DNA from: RUG572 sp051884915
GTDB lineage: Bacteria; Verrucomicrobiota; Kiritimatiellia; RFP12; UBA1067
DNA length: 64,000 nucleotides
Direction of reading: 5' to 3'
NCBI GenBank assembly: GCA_051884915.1
Contig: JBJEWF010000029.1
Location: 13,872 to 77,871 of the forward strand
Shown here: in pieces, positions 41,657-50,108 of the stretch
Layout: every line of letters begins with the position of its first letter
Numbering within the stretch: position 1 is the stretch's first letter
Translations under genes and position numbers: made by a program
Notes under the pieces: model-generated
Databases searched by the model: none
What the model was told of the DNA's origin: nothing
The model's input: only the letters and a program-made list of their open reading frames with translations

Positions 41657-44600
41657 CTATTGAAAAGTGAGTGTTGCGCCGTTCCCGCCGTCCTTCAACA
41701 GTTCGGCGGTCTTCTTGGTGTGCTTAACGATCGCCTGCGTCGCGGTAAGCATTCTCTGCTCCATCTGTGACCCGCGAAGGTTCTGCGCCGCGCGGGCGTA
41801 GAACGCGCCTTGCGGCTTCGCTATGTCGGTCTTTTTCGCCGTAGCCGCCTGTGCGCTGCGAAGTTTCGCCGCATACTTGTCCACAAGGCTCTCGGCGAGA
41901 GAGTAGGCGTCCTGCGCCTTGCGGACGCGCTTCTCCTCGTCCTCCGATATGTCTCCGTCCTCCTGCGCTTCGGCGAGAGCCTTGCGGAACTCCTCCTTCG
42001 CGGCGGCTGCTGCGACTTTCGACTGGAGGATCAGCTCGTTCAGCATCTGCATCCCCTTGGCGGCGTCCTCCTTGAGAGCATCCTCGACCCTGCGGTCGGT
42101 CTCGCCCTCGCTCCGCCGGCGCGCGATGTCCTCCGCCGTCTGGTCGAATCCCTCCTGCAGGTCGGCGATTTCCTTGTCGAACTTCCGCTTCGCCTTGGTC
42201 TCGGCTGTCTTGATGCGGCGTTCCGCCGTGGCGTCCGCCTCCGCGAGCCGTCCTTCGAGATCGGCGATTTTCTCCAAGTCCTTGTCCTTCTTCGACTTTT
42301 CGTAGGAAAGCATCGTCTGGATGAGCTTCTTGTACTCGTCACGCAGCTCCTCGATGTCGGCGATTTCGTTCTCGAGTTCGCTCCGCGTCTCGCGGATGAG
42401 CCGCTTCTCGATTTCAGACGCCTTCTTTGCGGCGGAGTCGGCCTCGTCCATCGTGGAGTGCTTCTCCTCGCGCCCCTGGTTCACTTTCTCCTCAAGCTGC
42501 TCGTGTTCGGTCTTTCCGCCCGTGAGTGCATCCTTGTCACCGTCCTTGATGGCCCGGAGACGTTCGCGCGCTTCCGCGATCTTCTTCATCGTTGCAACCA
42601 TCTTCTTTCCGTTCTCCTCGATTTCCTTCGACGCCTTGTCGCCCCGGAACGTTATCGTGTTCCAGGTGTTTATCCAGACGCCGCAGAGCGAGCGGGTCTC
42701 CTCGTCGAGTTCGGAGATGTTCTTCTGCATCTCGGCGATCTCGGCCTCTATCTGGTGGATCGCCTGCGCTTTCATCGCCTCGTTGAAGCGTGACTGTGCA
42801 TCAGCCGCGAGGGAGATCGAGTTCGTCGTGCGGTCGATGGCGATGCCGAGAGATCCGTATCGCCCCTGGAGCTGGTTCGAGAGCTTCTCCGCTTCCTGCA
42901 TCTCCGCATTCGAGAGTTTTTCCTTTTCGGCAAGCTGCTGAAGTCGCTCCATCCGAAGCTGGTCGATCGAACGCAGCTGGTCTCCCTTGTCGCGGAGCTT
43001 CGACATCTCGTCCGAGAGGCTCGCCGTGTGTTTCGTCGCGGAGGCCATGTACGCGCAAAGTCCTCCGAGCGCGGCCACGATGCCTATCAGCACCCACGTT
43101 ATCGGTATCGCGCAGAAAGCGGTCGCGGCGGCGGATGCGGCGAGGTACCCCGCGGCCACGACCTTGGTCGTTGCGGCGAGGGCAACGTTCGCCGTTGCCG
43201 CGACACCCGCCGTCAGCGCGGCTTTCGCGTGGGACAGGGTCAACGCCCGTCCGACAGCCGCGAACGCGACGTGGGCCGCCGTAGCGGCCTTTGCGGCGAT
43301 TCCTGCGACAGTCTGGGCTGCGGCGTGGGCCTTTGTCGAGATTGTGGCGGCGATTGTGGCGCCGTTGAGGCTGCGGAGAGCCGCCGTGATGGCCGTGAAG
43401 CGACTCGCTATCGCCGATTTCGCGGCTGTTGCGGCCTCTGCGTTCGACATGAGGACAAGGCTTGCCGCTATCTGCTTGGCCCGGCTGTCTATTGGCAGGT
43501 TCAGGGCCGCAAGCAGCTTCGACGTCCCCACCATCGCCGGGATGGCGGCGTTGCGGTAGTCGGCGAACGCCCGCGCCATGAGCGAAAACGCCCCCTGCAC
43601 CATGACGCCCTTGGAGACGAGAGCCGCCTGGACTCCGGCGAACGCAGAGAACACGCCGGACAGGACGCCAATGCCGCCGGAAAGCACACGAGACACGGTG
43701 CCGATGGTGAGCAATGCGGCCCCAAGCGCGGCAATCGAGCCGACGGTCACGGCAACCGAAGCGACAAGACCCTTGTTCGCCTCGATCCACTTCGTGAACG
43801 AGTTGATGACGGCGGTTATCCGCTCAACCATCGGCTTGATGGTGTCGTTCAGGGCTTCGCCCGTCGCGTTCATCGCGCCCTCGACCGCGCTCTGGAAGAG
43901 ACGGAACGAGCCGCCTATCCCCGCATCCATCGCCTTTGCCGTCGCGTCAGCCTGCCCCCGCACGTCCTTGAGCTTCACGAGAAAGGCGTCCAGCTCCTCG
44001 ATGTTCGCGCCGAGGGAAATGCCGGCGAGCGATCCGCGGATGTCGAACACGTCCTCCATGAACGCGAGACGCTCTGCGGTCGGCATCTTGGTGGAGACCT
44101 CCGCGATGTCGCGCATGATGTCGGCCATCTTGCGGAGGTTTCCGCTCGCGTCCACGGCCTCCACGCCTACGTCCTTGAGCGTCTTCTGCACGTCGATGTT
44201 CGCAAAGCGCGAGAACGACTTGCGAAGCGCCGTCCCGGCGAGCGAACCCTTGATGCCGACGTTGGCCATGACGCCGAGCGCGGCACAGAGGTCGCTGATG
44301 TTCTCGCCCGCCGCCTTCGCCTGCGGCCCGGCCATCTTGAGCCCCTCGAACAGGTCGGTCAAGGTCTGCGCCGATCCGTTGGCTGTCGCCGTCAGCACGT
44401 CGGAAACGATCGACATCTTCGATGCCTCAAGCCCGAAGATGCGCAGCGAGTTCGCGGCGATGTCGGCGGACTCCGCCAAGTCCGTCCCGGTGGCGCGGGA
44501 AAGGTTCAGCACGGACGAGATCGAGGCTTCGATTTCAGACGGATCGAACCCCATCCGTCCGAGCGCGATCATGGCGTCAGACACTTGCTGCGCCGTGAAG

Positions 44601-44905
44601 GACGTCTCCCGCCCCAGCCTCTGCGCCGTCCGCGTCAGCTCCTCGAAGGCCTCACCGGTCGCGCCGGTTACGGCCTGGACGAGCCGAATCTTGTCGTCGA
44701 ACCCGGCGAAAGACCGCTCGGCGAGAGCGAAAGGCAGCGACAGCGCGCCCCCGAGCGCGACCATCTGCCGCCCCAGAGCCGTGCAGGACTTTCCGAAGTC
44801 CCTCAGTTGGGCCTGCGCCTTCGAGAGATTGCGCCGGAGCTTCGATGTCTCCGCCGTCACCTCGACGTAGGCGCGTCCCGCCTTTATGTTCGATATCGCC
44901 GCCAT
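41657..44905 (-). CDS. Tail tape measure protein
   Basis: A 1082-residue protein, the longest prophage gene. The N-terminal 330 residues match the TP901-type tape measure core (LTRTAQRLGRETSFTAQQVS, DAMIALGRMGFDPSEIEASI, AGENISDLCAALGVMANVGI). Hydrophobic stretches lie near residues 380-420 (LVASVAVTVGSIAALGAALL) and 570-620 (ITWVLIGIVAALGGLCAYMA). Residues about 640-1000 are charged coiled coil. The protein fixes tail length and may enter the host membrane. Its length predicts a tail of about 160 nm using the usual 0.15 nm per residue. Confidence 0.92.
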   Translation of the reverse strand: MAAISNIKAGRAYVEVTAETSKLRRNLSKAQAQLRDFGKSCTALGRQMVALGGALSLPFALAERSFAGFDDKIRLVQAVTGATGEAFEELTRTAQRLGRETSFTAQQVSDAMIALGRMGFDPSEIEASISSVLNLSRATGTDLAESADIAANSLRIFGLEASKMSIVSDVLTATANGSAQTLTDLFEGLKMAGPQAKAAGENISDLCAALGVMANVGIKGSLAGTALRKSFSRFANIDVQKTLKDVGVEAVDASGNLRKMADIMRDIAEVSTKMPTAERLAFMEDVFDIRGSLAGISLGANIEELDAFLVKLKDVRGQADATAKAMDAGIGGSFRLFQSAVEGAMNATGEALNDTIKPMVERITAVINSFTKWIEANKGLVASVAVTVGSIAALGAALLTIGTVSRVLSGGIGVLSGVFSAFAGVQAALVSKGVMVQGAFSLMARAFADYRNAAIPAMVGTSKLLAALNLPIDSRAKQIAASLVLMSNAEAATAAKSAIASRFTAITAALRSLNGATIAATISTKAHAAAQTVAGIAAKAATAAHVAFAAVGRALTLSHAKAALTAGVAATANVALAATTKVVAAGYLAASAAATAFCAIPITWVLIGIVAALGGLCAYMASATKHTASLSDEMSKLRDKGDQLRSIDQLRMERLQQLAEKEKLSNAEMQEAEKLSNQLQGRYGSLGIAIDRTTNSISLAADAQSRFNEAMKAQAIHQIEAEIAEMQKNISELDEETRSLCGVWINTWNTITFRGDKASKEIEENGKKMVATMKKIAEARERLRAIKDGDKDALTGGKTEHEQLEEKVNQGREEKHSTMDEADSAAKKASEIEKRLIRETRSELENEIADIEELRDEYKKLIQTMLSYEKSKKDKDLEKIADLEGRLAEADATAERRIKTAETKAKRKFDKEIADLQEGFDQTAEDIARRRSEGETDRRVEDALKEDAAKGMQMLNELILQSKVAAAAAKEEFRKALAEAQEDGDISEDEEKRVRKAQDAYSLAESLVDKYAAKLRSAQAATAKKTDIAKPQGAFYARAAQNLRGSQMEQRMLTATQAIVKHTKKTAELLKDGGNGATLTFQ

Positions 44906-45093
44906 TATGCGGTCTCCTGTCCGTTTTCGCTTGTGAGGAAATCGTCCGCAACGGATTCGAGCATTCCGAGCCGCTCGCGGCTCGCGTACTCGCCGGGATG
45001 ACGTTCACGGAGCGCCTTCGCCACTTCGAGAATCTCCCCGGCAAGCACCTTGAGCCGCTCTACGGCGAACCCCGCGCTGACTATTTCGCACAT
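44905..45093 (-). CDS. Small protein between tail chaperone and tape measure
   Basis: A 62-residue helical protein (MCEIVSAGFAVERLKVLAGE, ILEVAKALRERHPGEYASRE). Its stop overlaps the tape-measure start by one base (TAATG). It overlaps the end of the -1-frame chaperone extension in a different frame. The function is unknown. Confidence 0.5.
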   Translation of the reverse strand: MCEIVSAGFAVERLKVLAGEILEVAKALRERHPGEYASRERLGMLESVADDFLTSENGQETA

Positions 45094-45499
45094 TTGTTTC
45101 CCCCCGGCAGAACGCCGCCTTGAGAGCCTCCTTCATCTCTTCGCCGCGAAGGATTATCTTAGGCGGCGGAGAAGCGAATGGATTGAAGTCGGACGGACGG
45201 AAAGGCTGTCCTTTCTTCGGGTCTCGCTGGAGGTTCGCGGAGAGCGCCATCATCGACGATGCTATTCCCCACTCGAACCTCCCGCGCCCCTCGGCCATCC
45301 ACGCGAGTTCCCTCAAGGTGCGGGGGTCGGGGTCGACGCCGCAGATCCCGGCGAGGCGGAAGCAGATCGCAATTCCGTCTTCAGCCTCTCCTCCAGCTCC
45401 GGGCTTTCGAGCGCCGCCTTGAGCGCCGTCTCCATCTCCCCCGTGTACTTCCTTGCGAGGCCGACCGCCTTCTTGAGGAACAGCCTCCTCGCTCCGGGG
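45005..45499 (-). CDS. -1-frame extension of the tail assembly chaperone (gpT-like)
   Basis: This open frame is -1 to the chaperone and has no stop from the slippery site to 45005. Its conserved part reads TLRELAWMAEGRGRFEWGIA followed by LSANLQRDPKKGQPFRPSDF, a pattern well known in phage tail genes between chaperone and tape measure. Expressed by frameshifting it would add about 164 residues to the first 105 of the chaperone, as in lambda gpG-T. Initiation at an internal TTG (45316) is an alternative. Confidence 0.65.
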   Translation of the reverse strand, partial: PRSEEAVPQEGGRPRKEVHGGDGDGAQGGARKPGAGGEAEDGIAICFRLAGICGVDPDPRTLRELAWMAEGRGRFEWGIASSMMALSANLQRDPKKGQPFRPSDFNPFASPPPKIILRGEEMKEALKAAFCRGETNVRNSQRGVRRRAAQGACRGDSRSGEGAP

Positions 45500-45813
45500 A
45501 AAAAATCGACAAGCTCGTCGAGGAACGCCCGCGTCGCCTCCTCGATGGAGTCGCCCGCGAGCGATACGCCGAAGTCCTCGTCCGCGACCCCCGCATCCTT
45601 CGCCTGCCTCTCGCAGACAACCCAGAGGATGTCCACGAGGAGACAGGGGTCGGACGCGATACGGTCAATCGTGTCGACCCTGACGCTTCCGTCCGCGCTT
45701 GTGCCGATGACGTTCACGAGGTCGATTCCGAGGGTATCGCGGAGGCGTTTCATCTGCCAGACGTTGAGCGCGATTTCCCATCTCCTGCCCTTGTTGTCCT
45801 TGAAGGTTCTCAT
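45313..45813 (-). CDS. Tail assembly chaperone (gpG-like)
   Basis: A 166-residue protein located between tail tube and tape measure, where siphoviruses encode the tail chaperone. It begins MRTFKDNKGRRWEIALNVWQ and has ALKAALESPELEERLKTELR near the end. It helps to assemble the tape measure and is absent from the virion. A slippery heptamer lies after codon 103. The zero-frame product ends at 45313. Confidence 0.8.
   Translation of the reverse strand: MRTFKDNKGRRWEIALNVWQMKRLRDTLGIDLVNVIGTSADGSVRVDTIDRIASDPCLLVDILWVVCERQAKDAGVADEDFGVSLAGDSIEEATRAFLDELVDFFPGARRLFLKKAVGLARKYTGEMETALKAALESPELEERLKTELRSASASPGSAASTPTPAP
45499..45505 (-). promoter_or_regulatory. Programmed -1 frameshift site
   Basis: The minus-strand heptamer T TTT TTC is in the exact X XXY YYZ register of the chaperone frame (codons GAT TTT TTC). 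After slipping, the -1 frame stays open for 164 codons to 45005. Confidence 0.7.
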
Positions 45814-45838
45814 TCTTCACCTCTCCTTTCCCTCTGCG

Positions 45839-46264
45839 TCACGAACCGCCTCCGTCCTTCCACGTCGGGGCGCGGCTGACGAGCGTCGGCTTGCAGGTGA
45901 CGGATACGGTAAGCGCCTCCTCAAGCGGCTCGGAGCGCGAGAACGACGTGACCACGAAGTCCGCGTCCAGCCCGTTCCCGTCACCGTCCGATGCGAACAG
46001 CGCGATGGCAGTGTTGTTGAAGTAGGCGTTCTTGATCGCCTTGAACCCGGCGTCCGCCGTGTCCCAGACCATCTCGAACTCGAGGCTGGCGTCCTTGAGC
46101 GTCGCTGCCGTGATGCGCCAGCCCTCGGCGGCGCGCGTCGTGATGTCCGCCTCGCCCGTTTCGAGGTTCAGCGTCACGTCCTTGCAGTTCTTCATCTCGG
46201 AGCTTGCGGTCGATCCCGCCGCTCCGTGGAAGAGCTTTGCATCAAGACCTAGTTTGTATGCCAT
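45839..46264 (-). CDS. Major tail tube protein
   Basis: A 141-residue protein (MAYKLGLDAKLFHGAAGSTA, VTLNLETGEADITTRAAEGW, LEFEMVWDTADAGFKAIKNA). The order 'tag of NLETGEADITTR followed by W and a beta-rich body' is characteristic of siphovirus tail tube subunits that stack as hexamers. Size and place (directly before the chaperone) agree. Confidence 0.85.
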   Translation of the reverse strand: MAYKLGLDAKLFHGAAGSTASSEMKNCKDVTLNLETGEADITTRAAEGWRITAATLKDASLEFEMVWDTADAGFKAIKNAYFNNTAIALFASDGDGNGLDADFVVTSFSRSEPLEEALTVSVTCKPTLVSRAPTWKDGGGS

Positions 46265-46301
46265 GTGATTTCTCCTTGTTTGTGTTTGATGTTTGAAACG
46301 G

Positions 46302-46685
46302 TCACTTGACCGCCCCGTTCCACATTTTCGCCAGATGCGGGGCGGAGTCCTTGAGCGAAGGCCCCATGAGGGGACGCTTCGGATACCGCTCCCGGCGGTA
46401 TCTCCCGCCGAATTCGTGTGCGGCTGCGGACTCTCCCACGAGGTTGAATCCGGGTCCGACGAGGACGGACTTCCCGTCGCGGTCGAGTCCGAAGAGGATC
46501 GCCCGCTTGAGGAGTCCGCGCCGCGAATGCGGCGGCTGTCCCGGCAGGGACGGCTTCGGGCTGGTGAGGACTTTCTTCCTTGCGACCGTGCGCACGTATG
46601 CGCCCGCCCGCTTGAGGACGTCCTTCGTCGCCCTTGCAATCCTTGCGAGAAGCCCCGTCTCGTCGAACTCAATGCCGGACTTCAT
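46302..46685 (-). CDS. Tail completion/head-tail connector protein (HK97 gp10-like)
   Basis: A 127-residue basic protein (MKSGIEFDETGLLARIARAT, KKVLTSPKPSLPGQPPHSRR, AHEFGGRYRRERYPKRPLMG). The pattern 'SPPGxPPxxRxGxLxRxI ... EFGGxxxxRPFMGPAL' is typical for gp10/lambda gpZ-like proteins at the head-tail interface. It overlaps the preceding gene by 17 bases. Confidence 0.7.
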   Translation of the reverse strand: MKSGIEFDETGLLARIARATKDVLKRAGAYVRTVARKKVLTSPKPSLPGQPPHSRRGLLKRAILFGLDRDGKSVLVGPGFNLVGESAAAHEFGGRYRRERYPKRPLMGPSLKDSAPHLAKMWNGAVK

Positions 46686-47076
46686 GCGCGTTGACCACCT
46701 TGAAGCAGAGTTCTATGACGCCGGTGAACTGCCGTCTCTCGCGCAGGTGTTCCGGCGAGTAGAGCGGACTGTGGTTCGCCTCCACGCATTTCGCGCCGTC
46801 TATCGTCTTGTGCAGGAATCCGAGCGCGAGCGCCTGCGCGTAGCTGACGAGGTCGACGAGTTCGTCCTCGATTGCCTTGCGCAGGACGCCCACCTGGATG
46901 GCGAGAATGTCCTCGCGGAAGCCCCTGGCGAGCATCCTGTGCTTGATGCCTACAGGGACCACGACGATGCGTGTGCGTTCCTTTACGTCCTTGAGCGCGT
47001 ATTCCGGCGCGAGTTCGACCTCGGCTTCGCCGATTTCGCGGGCGATGCATTCGGCAAGATGGATGATGTCAACCAT
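46669..47076 (-). CDS. Head-tail connector/tail terminator candidate
   Basis: A 135-residue protein (MVDIIHLAECIAREIGEAEV, RTRIVVVPVGIKHRMLARGF, FTGVIELCFKVVNAHEVRH). Its size, its position between connector genes, and the alternating strand-helix pattern fit a lambda gpU-like tail terminator. No diagnostic motif was seen. Confidence 0.55.
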   Translation of the reverse strand: MVDIIHLAECIAREIGEAEVELAPEYALKDVKERTRIVVVPVGIKHRMLARGFREDILAIQVGVLRKAIEDELVDLVSYAQALALGFLHKTIDGAKCVEANHSPLYSPEHLRERRQFTGVIELCFKVVNAHEVRH

Positions 47077-47341
47077 GAGACATTCCTTTCACGATCTCGA
47101 AGACGAGCGTCCCGACTGCGGAGAGGAGCGCTATGATGGCTGCGCCCATCGCGGCGTGCAGGGTCTTTTGCAGTCCAGCCGCCGTCGCGCAGGGTGGCGT
47201 GTGGTGCGCCGTGTCCGCAAAGTGCATCTTGACCATGCCTTTCAGCTCGGCGATGTCCATGCGCGCCCGAGTGACGCTTTCCCACAGTTCCGGGAAGCCG
47301 GGCGGCATTCCGGGGTTGTGCTGTTCGCGCTCCTGGCTCAT
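47069..47341 (-). CDS. Small single-pass membrane protein
   Basis: A 90-residue protein with a soluble N-terminal helix (ELWESVTRARMDIAELKGMV) and one hydrophobic C-terminal segment (AAMGAAIIALLSAVGTLVFE). The arrangement resembles haemolysin XhlA-type or phage membrane accessory proteins. Its place between two connector genes is unusual for a holin. It is ATGA-coupled to the upstream gene. Confidence 0.5.
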   Translation of the reverse strand: MSQEREQHNPGMPPGFPELWESVTRARMDIAELKGMVKMHFADTAHHTPPCATAAGLQKTLHAAMGAAIIALLSAVGTLVFEIVKGMSHG

Positions 47342-47691
47342 TCCTCTCCTCCAGTGTGCTTGGTGTGGATTCGGTACGCCGTCCTGTACGGATCGCTCCA
47401 CCGCCACGCCGGTTCGCCGTTGGGCGCGAGGACTTCGTAGTCTGCTCCGCGGAACCTGATGGCATCGCCCGCCTCTGGCGGCGCGTCGAGGGCTCCGGCG
47501 GCGACGATGAAGTCCCGCGTCTCTATGCGTATCCATGCTCCGACATCGTTGACCGAGCGGAATACGGTGCGTCCCGGCACGGCGCGGACGGTCTTCTCAC
47601 CTCCTCCGAGGCGGATGTACACCGCTTCAGAGGCGAGAAGCTCGTCCTGCACCGCGCGCATCGTGTCTATGGCGGCTTCGATCATAGGCAT
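47338..47691 (-). CDS. Head-tail joining protein (gpFII-like) candidate
   Basis: A 117-residue protein (MIEAAIDTMRAVQDELLASE, RAVPGRTVFRSVNDVGAWIR, DAIRFRGADYEVLAPNGEPA, WRWSDPYRTAYRIHTKHTGG). The strand order and the ending 'YEVLxPNGExxWRWSDxYxxxxRIHTK' are recurrent in phage head-tail joining proteins. It lies next to a DUF2190 gene. The ATG at 47691 overlaps the upstream stop. Confidence 0.65.
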   Translation of the reverse strand: MPMIEAAIDTMRAVQDELLASEAVYIRLGGGEKTVRAVPGRTVFRSVNDVGAWIRIETRDFIVAAGALDAPPEAGDAIRFRGADYEVLAPNGEPAWRWSDPYRTAYRIHTKHTGGEE

Positions 47692-48029
47692 CACAGTCCG
47701 GGGCAGAGGCGGACGAGGACGGTCGCGTCGCTCGCGCCGGTGAGGGCTACGGCGTGGCCGATCTTGATGGAGCCGGAAGCGCCAGCCGCGACGGCTTTTC
47801 TGTCCGCCGCGCTCCAGCCGACCTCCATGCCAGCCGCGAAGGCGATGCCCGAAGACTTGGCGACCTCGTACACGCCGGTGAGGGCGAGGGCACCGAGTTC
47901 GCCCGCCTTGATGTCGAGCTTCGCCACGCCGGCGAGCTTGCCGGACAGGATGACGATATCTCCTGCCGCAACGTCGGCGAGAGGCGTATAGTCGATTGCG
48001 TCTCCGCGCTGAATGAATCTTGCGTCCAT
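47691..48029 (-). CDS. DUF2190 protein, probable capsid decoration protein
   Basis: A 112-residue DUF2190-type protein (MDARFIQRGDAIDYTPLADV, AAGDIVILSGKLAGVAKLDI, ALALTGVYEVAKSSGIAFAA, KIGHAVALTGASDATVLVRL). This family decorates phage capsids as trimers and lies typically behind the capsid gene, as here. Confidence 0.8.
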   Translation of the reverse strand: MDARFIQRGDAIDYTPLADVAAGDIVILSGKLAGVAKLDIKAGELGALALTGVYEVAKSSGIAFAAGMEVGWSAADRKAVAAGASGSIKIGHAVALTGASDATVLVRLCPGL

Positions 48030-48134
48030 GATGGTTTTATCCTTTCTCGTTTTCGATGTTGGCGGCTCCGGCGCAGACGCGAGGGGGAAGAAACAAAGAA
48101 AGAACCCCTCGCGCCGCGCCTCGGCCTAAGCAGT

Positions 48135-50108
48135 TCAGCTTGCGGCCCCGTTGGACTTCACCATGCCGCGATGATCCTGCTCGCGGATGCCGATGTCGAA
48201 GTACACGCGGAACCAGATGCCGAGGACGTTGAAGTCCAGGTCGCCGCGCTCCACGGTCGGGGTGCGCTTGCCCTTGAGATATCCGATCTCGAAGGTGTCC
48301 ACCGTGCCGGGCTTGCCGAAGAGATACCACGCCATCTCGGAGGCGTTGGGGTAGTTGCGGTTGGCGAGGTAAGGCGAGGACACGATGGAGAGGTTCTCGT
48401 CGGCGAGGACGTTGATTGCCGGGCGCGCGGTGTTGTCCGCGCCGCCGCTCATCATCAGCGTCGCGCCGCGAGTCAGCTCGATGGCGAGGTGCTTGAGCGC
48501 GGTCGGCACGAGCAGGATCGAGGGTTCCACGCTGATGGGCTGTCCATCGGCGTCCGTCTGGTCGGTGAAGAGCTGGATAGCCTTCTTGAGCGAGTCGGCG
48601 GAGAGCGCGGAGGTCGCGCCGGTGAGGAGGTTCTTGTGCGAAGTCGAGAAAATCGGCTTGCCGTCCGTCATCGCCGGATTGGCCATGAGGCGCTTGAAGA
48701 AGAGCTGGTCCACGAGGCGCGCGGCGCGGTTGCCCATCGCCGTCGGCACCTTGAGGAACGCGCCGAGGTCGTCGTTGATGATCATTTTCCTGGTCAAGCA
48801 GAACTTCTTGGCGTAGGTGTCGAGCTGGTTCTTCGCGTTCTCCTCTGCGAGCGCGCCGTCCTTGATTTCGCCGTCCGCGCCGATTGGCAGCAGGTCGCCG
48901 ATGTCGGTGAGGCGGAAACGCTCATTCTCCTTGAAGTCCGTCAGATCGCCGGTCGTGCAAAGCTTGAGGGCGATGATGGGCTGGGCGTTGTAACTCTGGA
49001 GGAGCTTCTTGTGCGCAACGTTGGAGAGGATGCCGGGGAGCGACACCGTCGAGAACGCTGCCTTGATCGCGTCGTTGTCGAGCGAGCGCGGCGCGGCCAT
49101 GCCCTCGATCCTCATGCACTCGGCGAGGACTCCGCGAAGCGGGATGTCCATGTCGCGCATGGCGGCTTCGACCGTCTCCTCGCCCATCTCCTTTGCGAGG
49201 GAGTCTCCGTCGATTCCGGCGCGGAGGGAGAGCGCGGCTTCAAGGTGCTTCGCGGTCATGTCCGTTCCCTTGCGCACGGTCACGCTGGGGGCGGTGGTCG
49301 TAGGCTGCTTGGCGCGGTATGCGGCAAGCACGGCGTCGGAGGTCTGCTCCTTCGTCCAGCCCTCGGCCACGGCCTTGGCCTCGATTTCGGGGAATTCCCC
49401 GCCGCAGACGGCCTTGACGGCCACTACGCGGGCGCGTTCGGCCTTCATCGCCTCGGCGGCGATAACGCCGGCGTCCGGCGCGGGTTCGGGGTGTACGGTC
49501 GCGGCTGCTGCCGAGACCTCCTTGGGCGCCGCCGCAGTGGGCGCGTTCGCCGCTTCCGCCTTGGGCGGAGTCGTTCCCTTGTTGTCAGGTTCCATGATGG
49601 AGTTTCCTTTCAGTTCGAGTTTTGCCGTGACCTTCATGTGTGTTGATTTGTCCGCCCCGACCGCGACCACGGACACTTCGCGGAGGGTGGATTTCGTGAC
49701 ATGGTAGAACGGGGCTTCGTGTTCGACGCCGTTGACCTTGCGCCGTCCATGCTGGACGAGTTCGGCGGCTTCAACCTCGGCTCCGATTGAGAGCTGCCAG
49801 TCGGCTCCGGCCTTGCCCTGCGAGACTATCGCACCGGCGAGTTCGCCTTCGGCCACGATCCCGCCCTCGATGGCGAGTGCGCTCCCGGCCACCTTGGCGG
49901 TGACGAGTCCGACCCTGCCCAGCGTGTGGTTTTCGTGGTTGGCGAGAAGCGGCACCGTCTCCGGTATCGCCATTCCGGAGAGGTCTACCACCACGGGGTG
50001 CGACCATCCGAAAAGGCGCATCTTCCCGCCGGAGTAGGCGAGACCGCTCACCTTGGGCTTTCCGCCGTCTGCGGAAGCCGTGATTTCGAGATATTCACTC
50101 GTTTCCAT
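48135..50108 (-). CDS. Fused prohead protease and major capsid protein
   Basis: A 657-residue polyprotein. Residues about 1-165 are a prohead protease, with VPLLANHENHTLGRVG (His) and STLREVSVVAVGAD (Ser) as active-site blocks. An Ala/Pro-rich linker follows. Residues about 280-657 form an HK97-type capsid protein (FCLTRKMIINDDLGAFLKVP, NRAARLVDQLFFKRLMANPA, PSILLVPTALKHLAIELTRG). The protease probably cuts itself free during head maturation. Gene order and size support this assignment. It overlaps the portal gene by 14 bases. Confidence 0.85.
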   Translation of the reverse strand: METSEYLEITASADGGKPKVSGLAYSGGKMRLFGWSHPVVVDLSGMAIPETVPLLANHENHTLGRVGLVTAKVAGSALAIEGGIVAEGELAGAIVSQGKAGADWQLSIGAEVEAAELVQHGRRKVNGVEHEAPFYHVTKSTLREVSVVAVGADKSTHMKVTAKLELKGNSIMEPDNKGTTPPKAEAANAPTAAAPKEVSAAAATVHPEPAPDAGVIAAEAMKAERARVVAVKAVCGGEFPEIEAKAVAEGWTKEQTSDAVLAAYRAKQPTTTAPSVTVRKGTDMTAKHLEAALSLRAGIDGDSLAKEMGEETVEAAMRDMDIPLRGVLAECMRIEGMAAPRSLDNDAIKAAFSTVSLPGILSNVAHKKLLQSYNAQPIIALKLCTTGDLTDFKENERFRLTDIGDLLPIGADGEIKDGALAEENAKNQLDTYAKKFCLTRKMIINDDLGAFLKVPTAMGNRAARLVDQLFFKRLMANPAMTDGKPIFSTSHKNLLTGATSALSADSLKKAIQLFTDQTDADGQPISVEPSILLVPTALKHLAIELTRGATLMMSGGADNTARPAINVLADENLSIVSSPYLANRNYPNASEMAWYLFGKPGTVDTFEIGYLKGKRTPTVERGDLDFNVLGIWFRVYFDIGIREQDHRGMVKSNGAAS

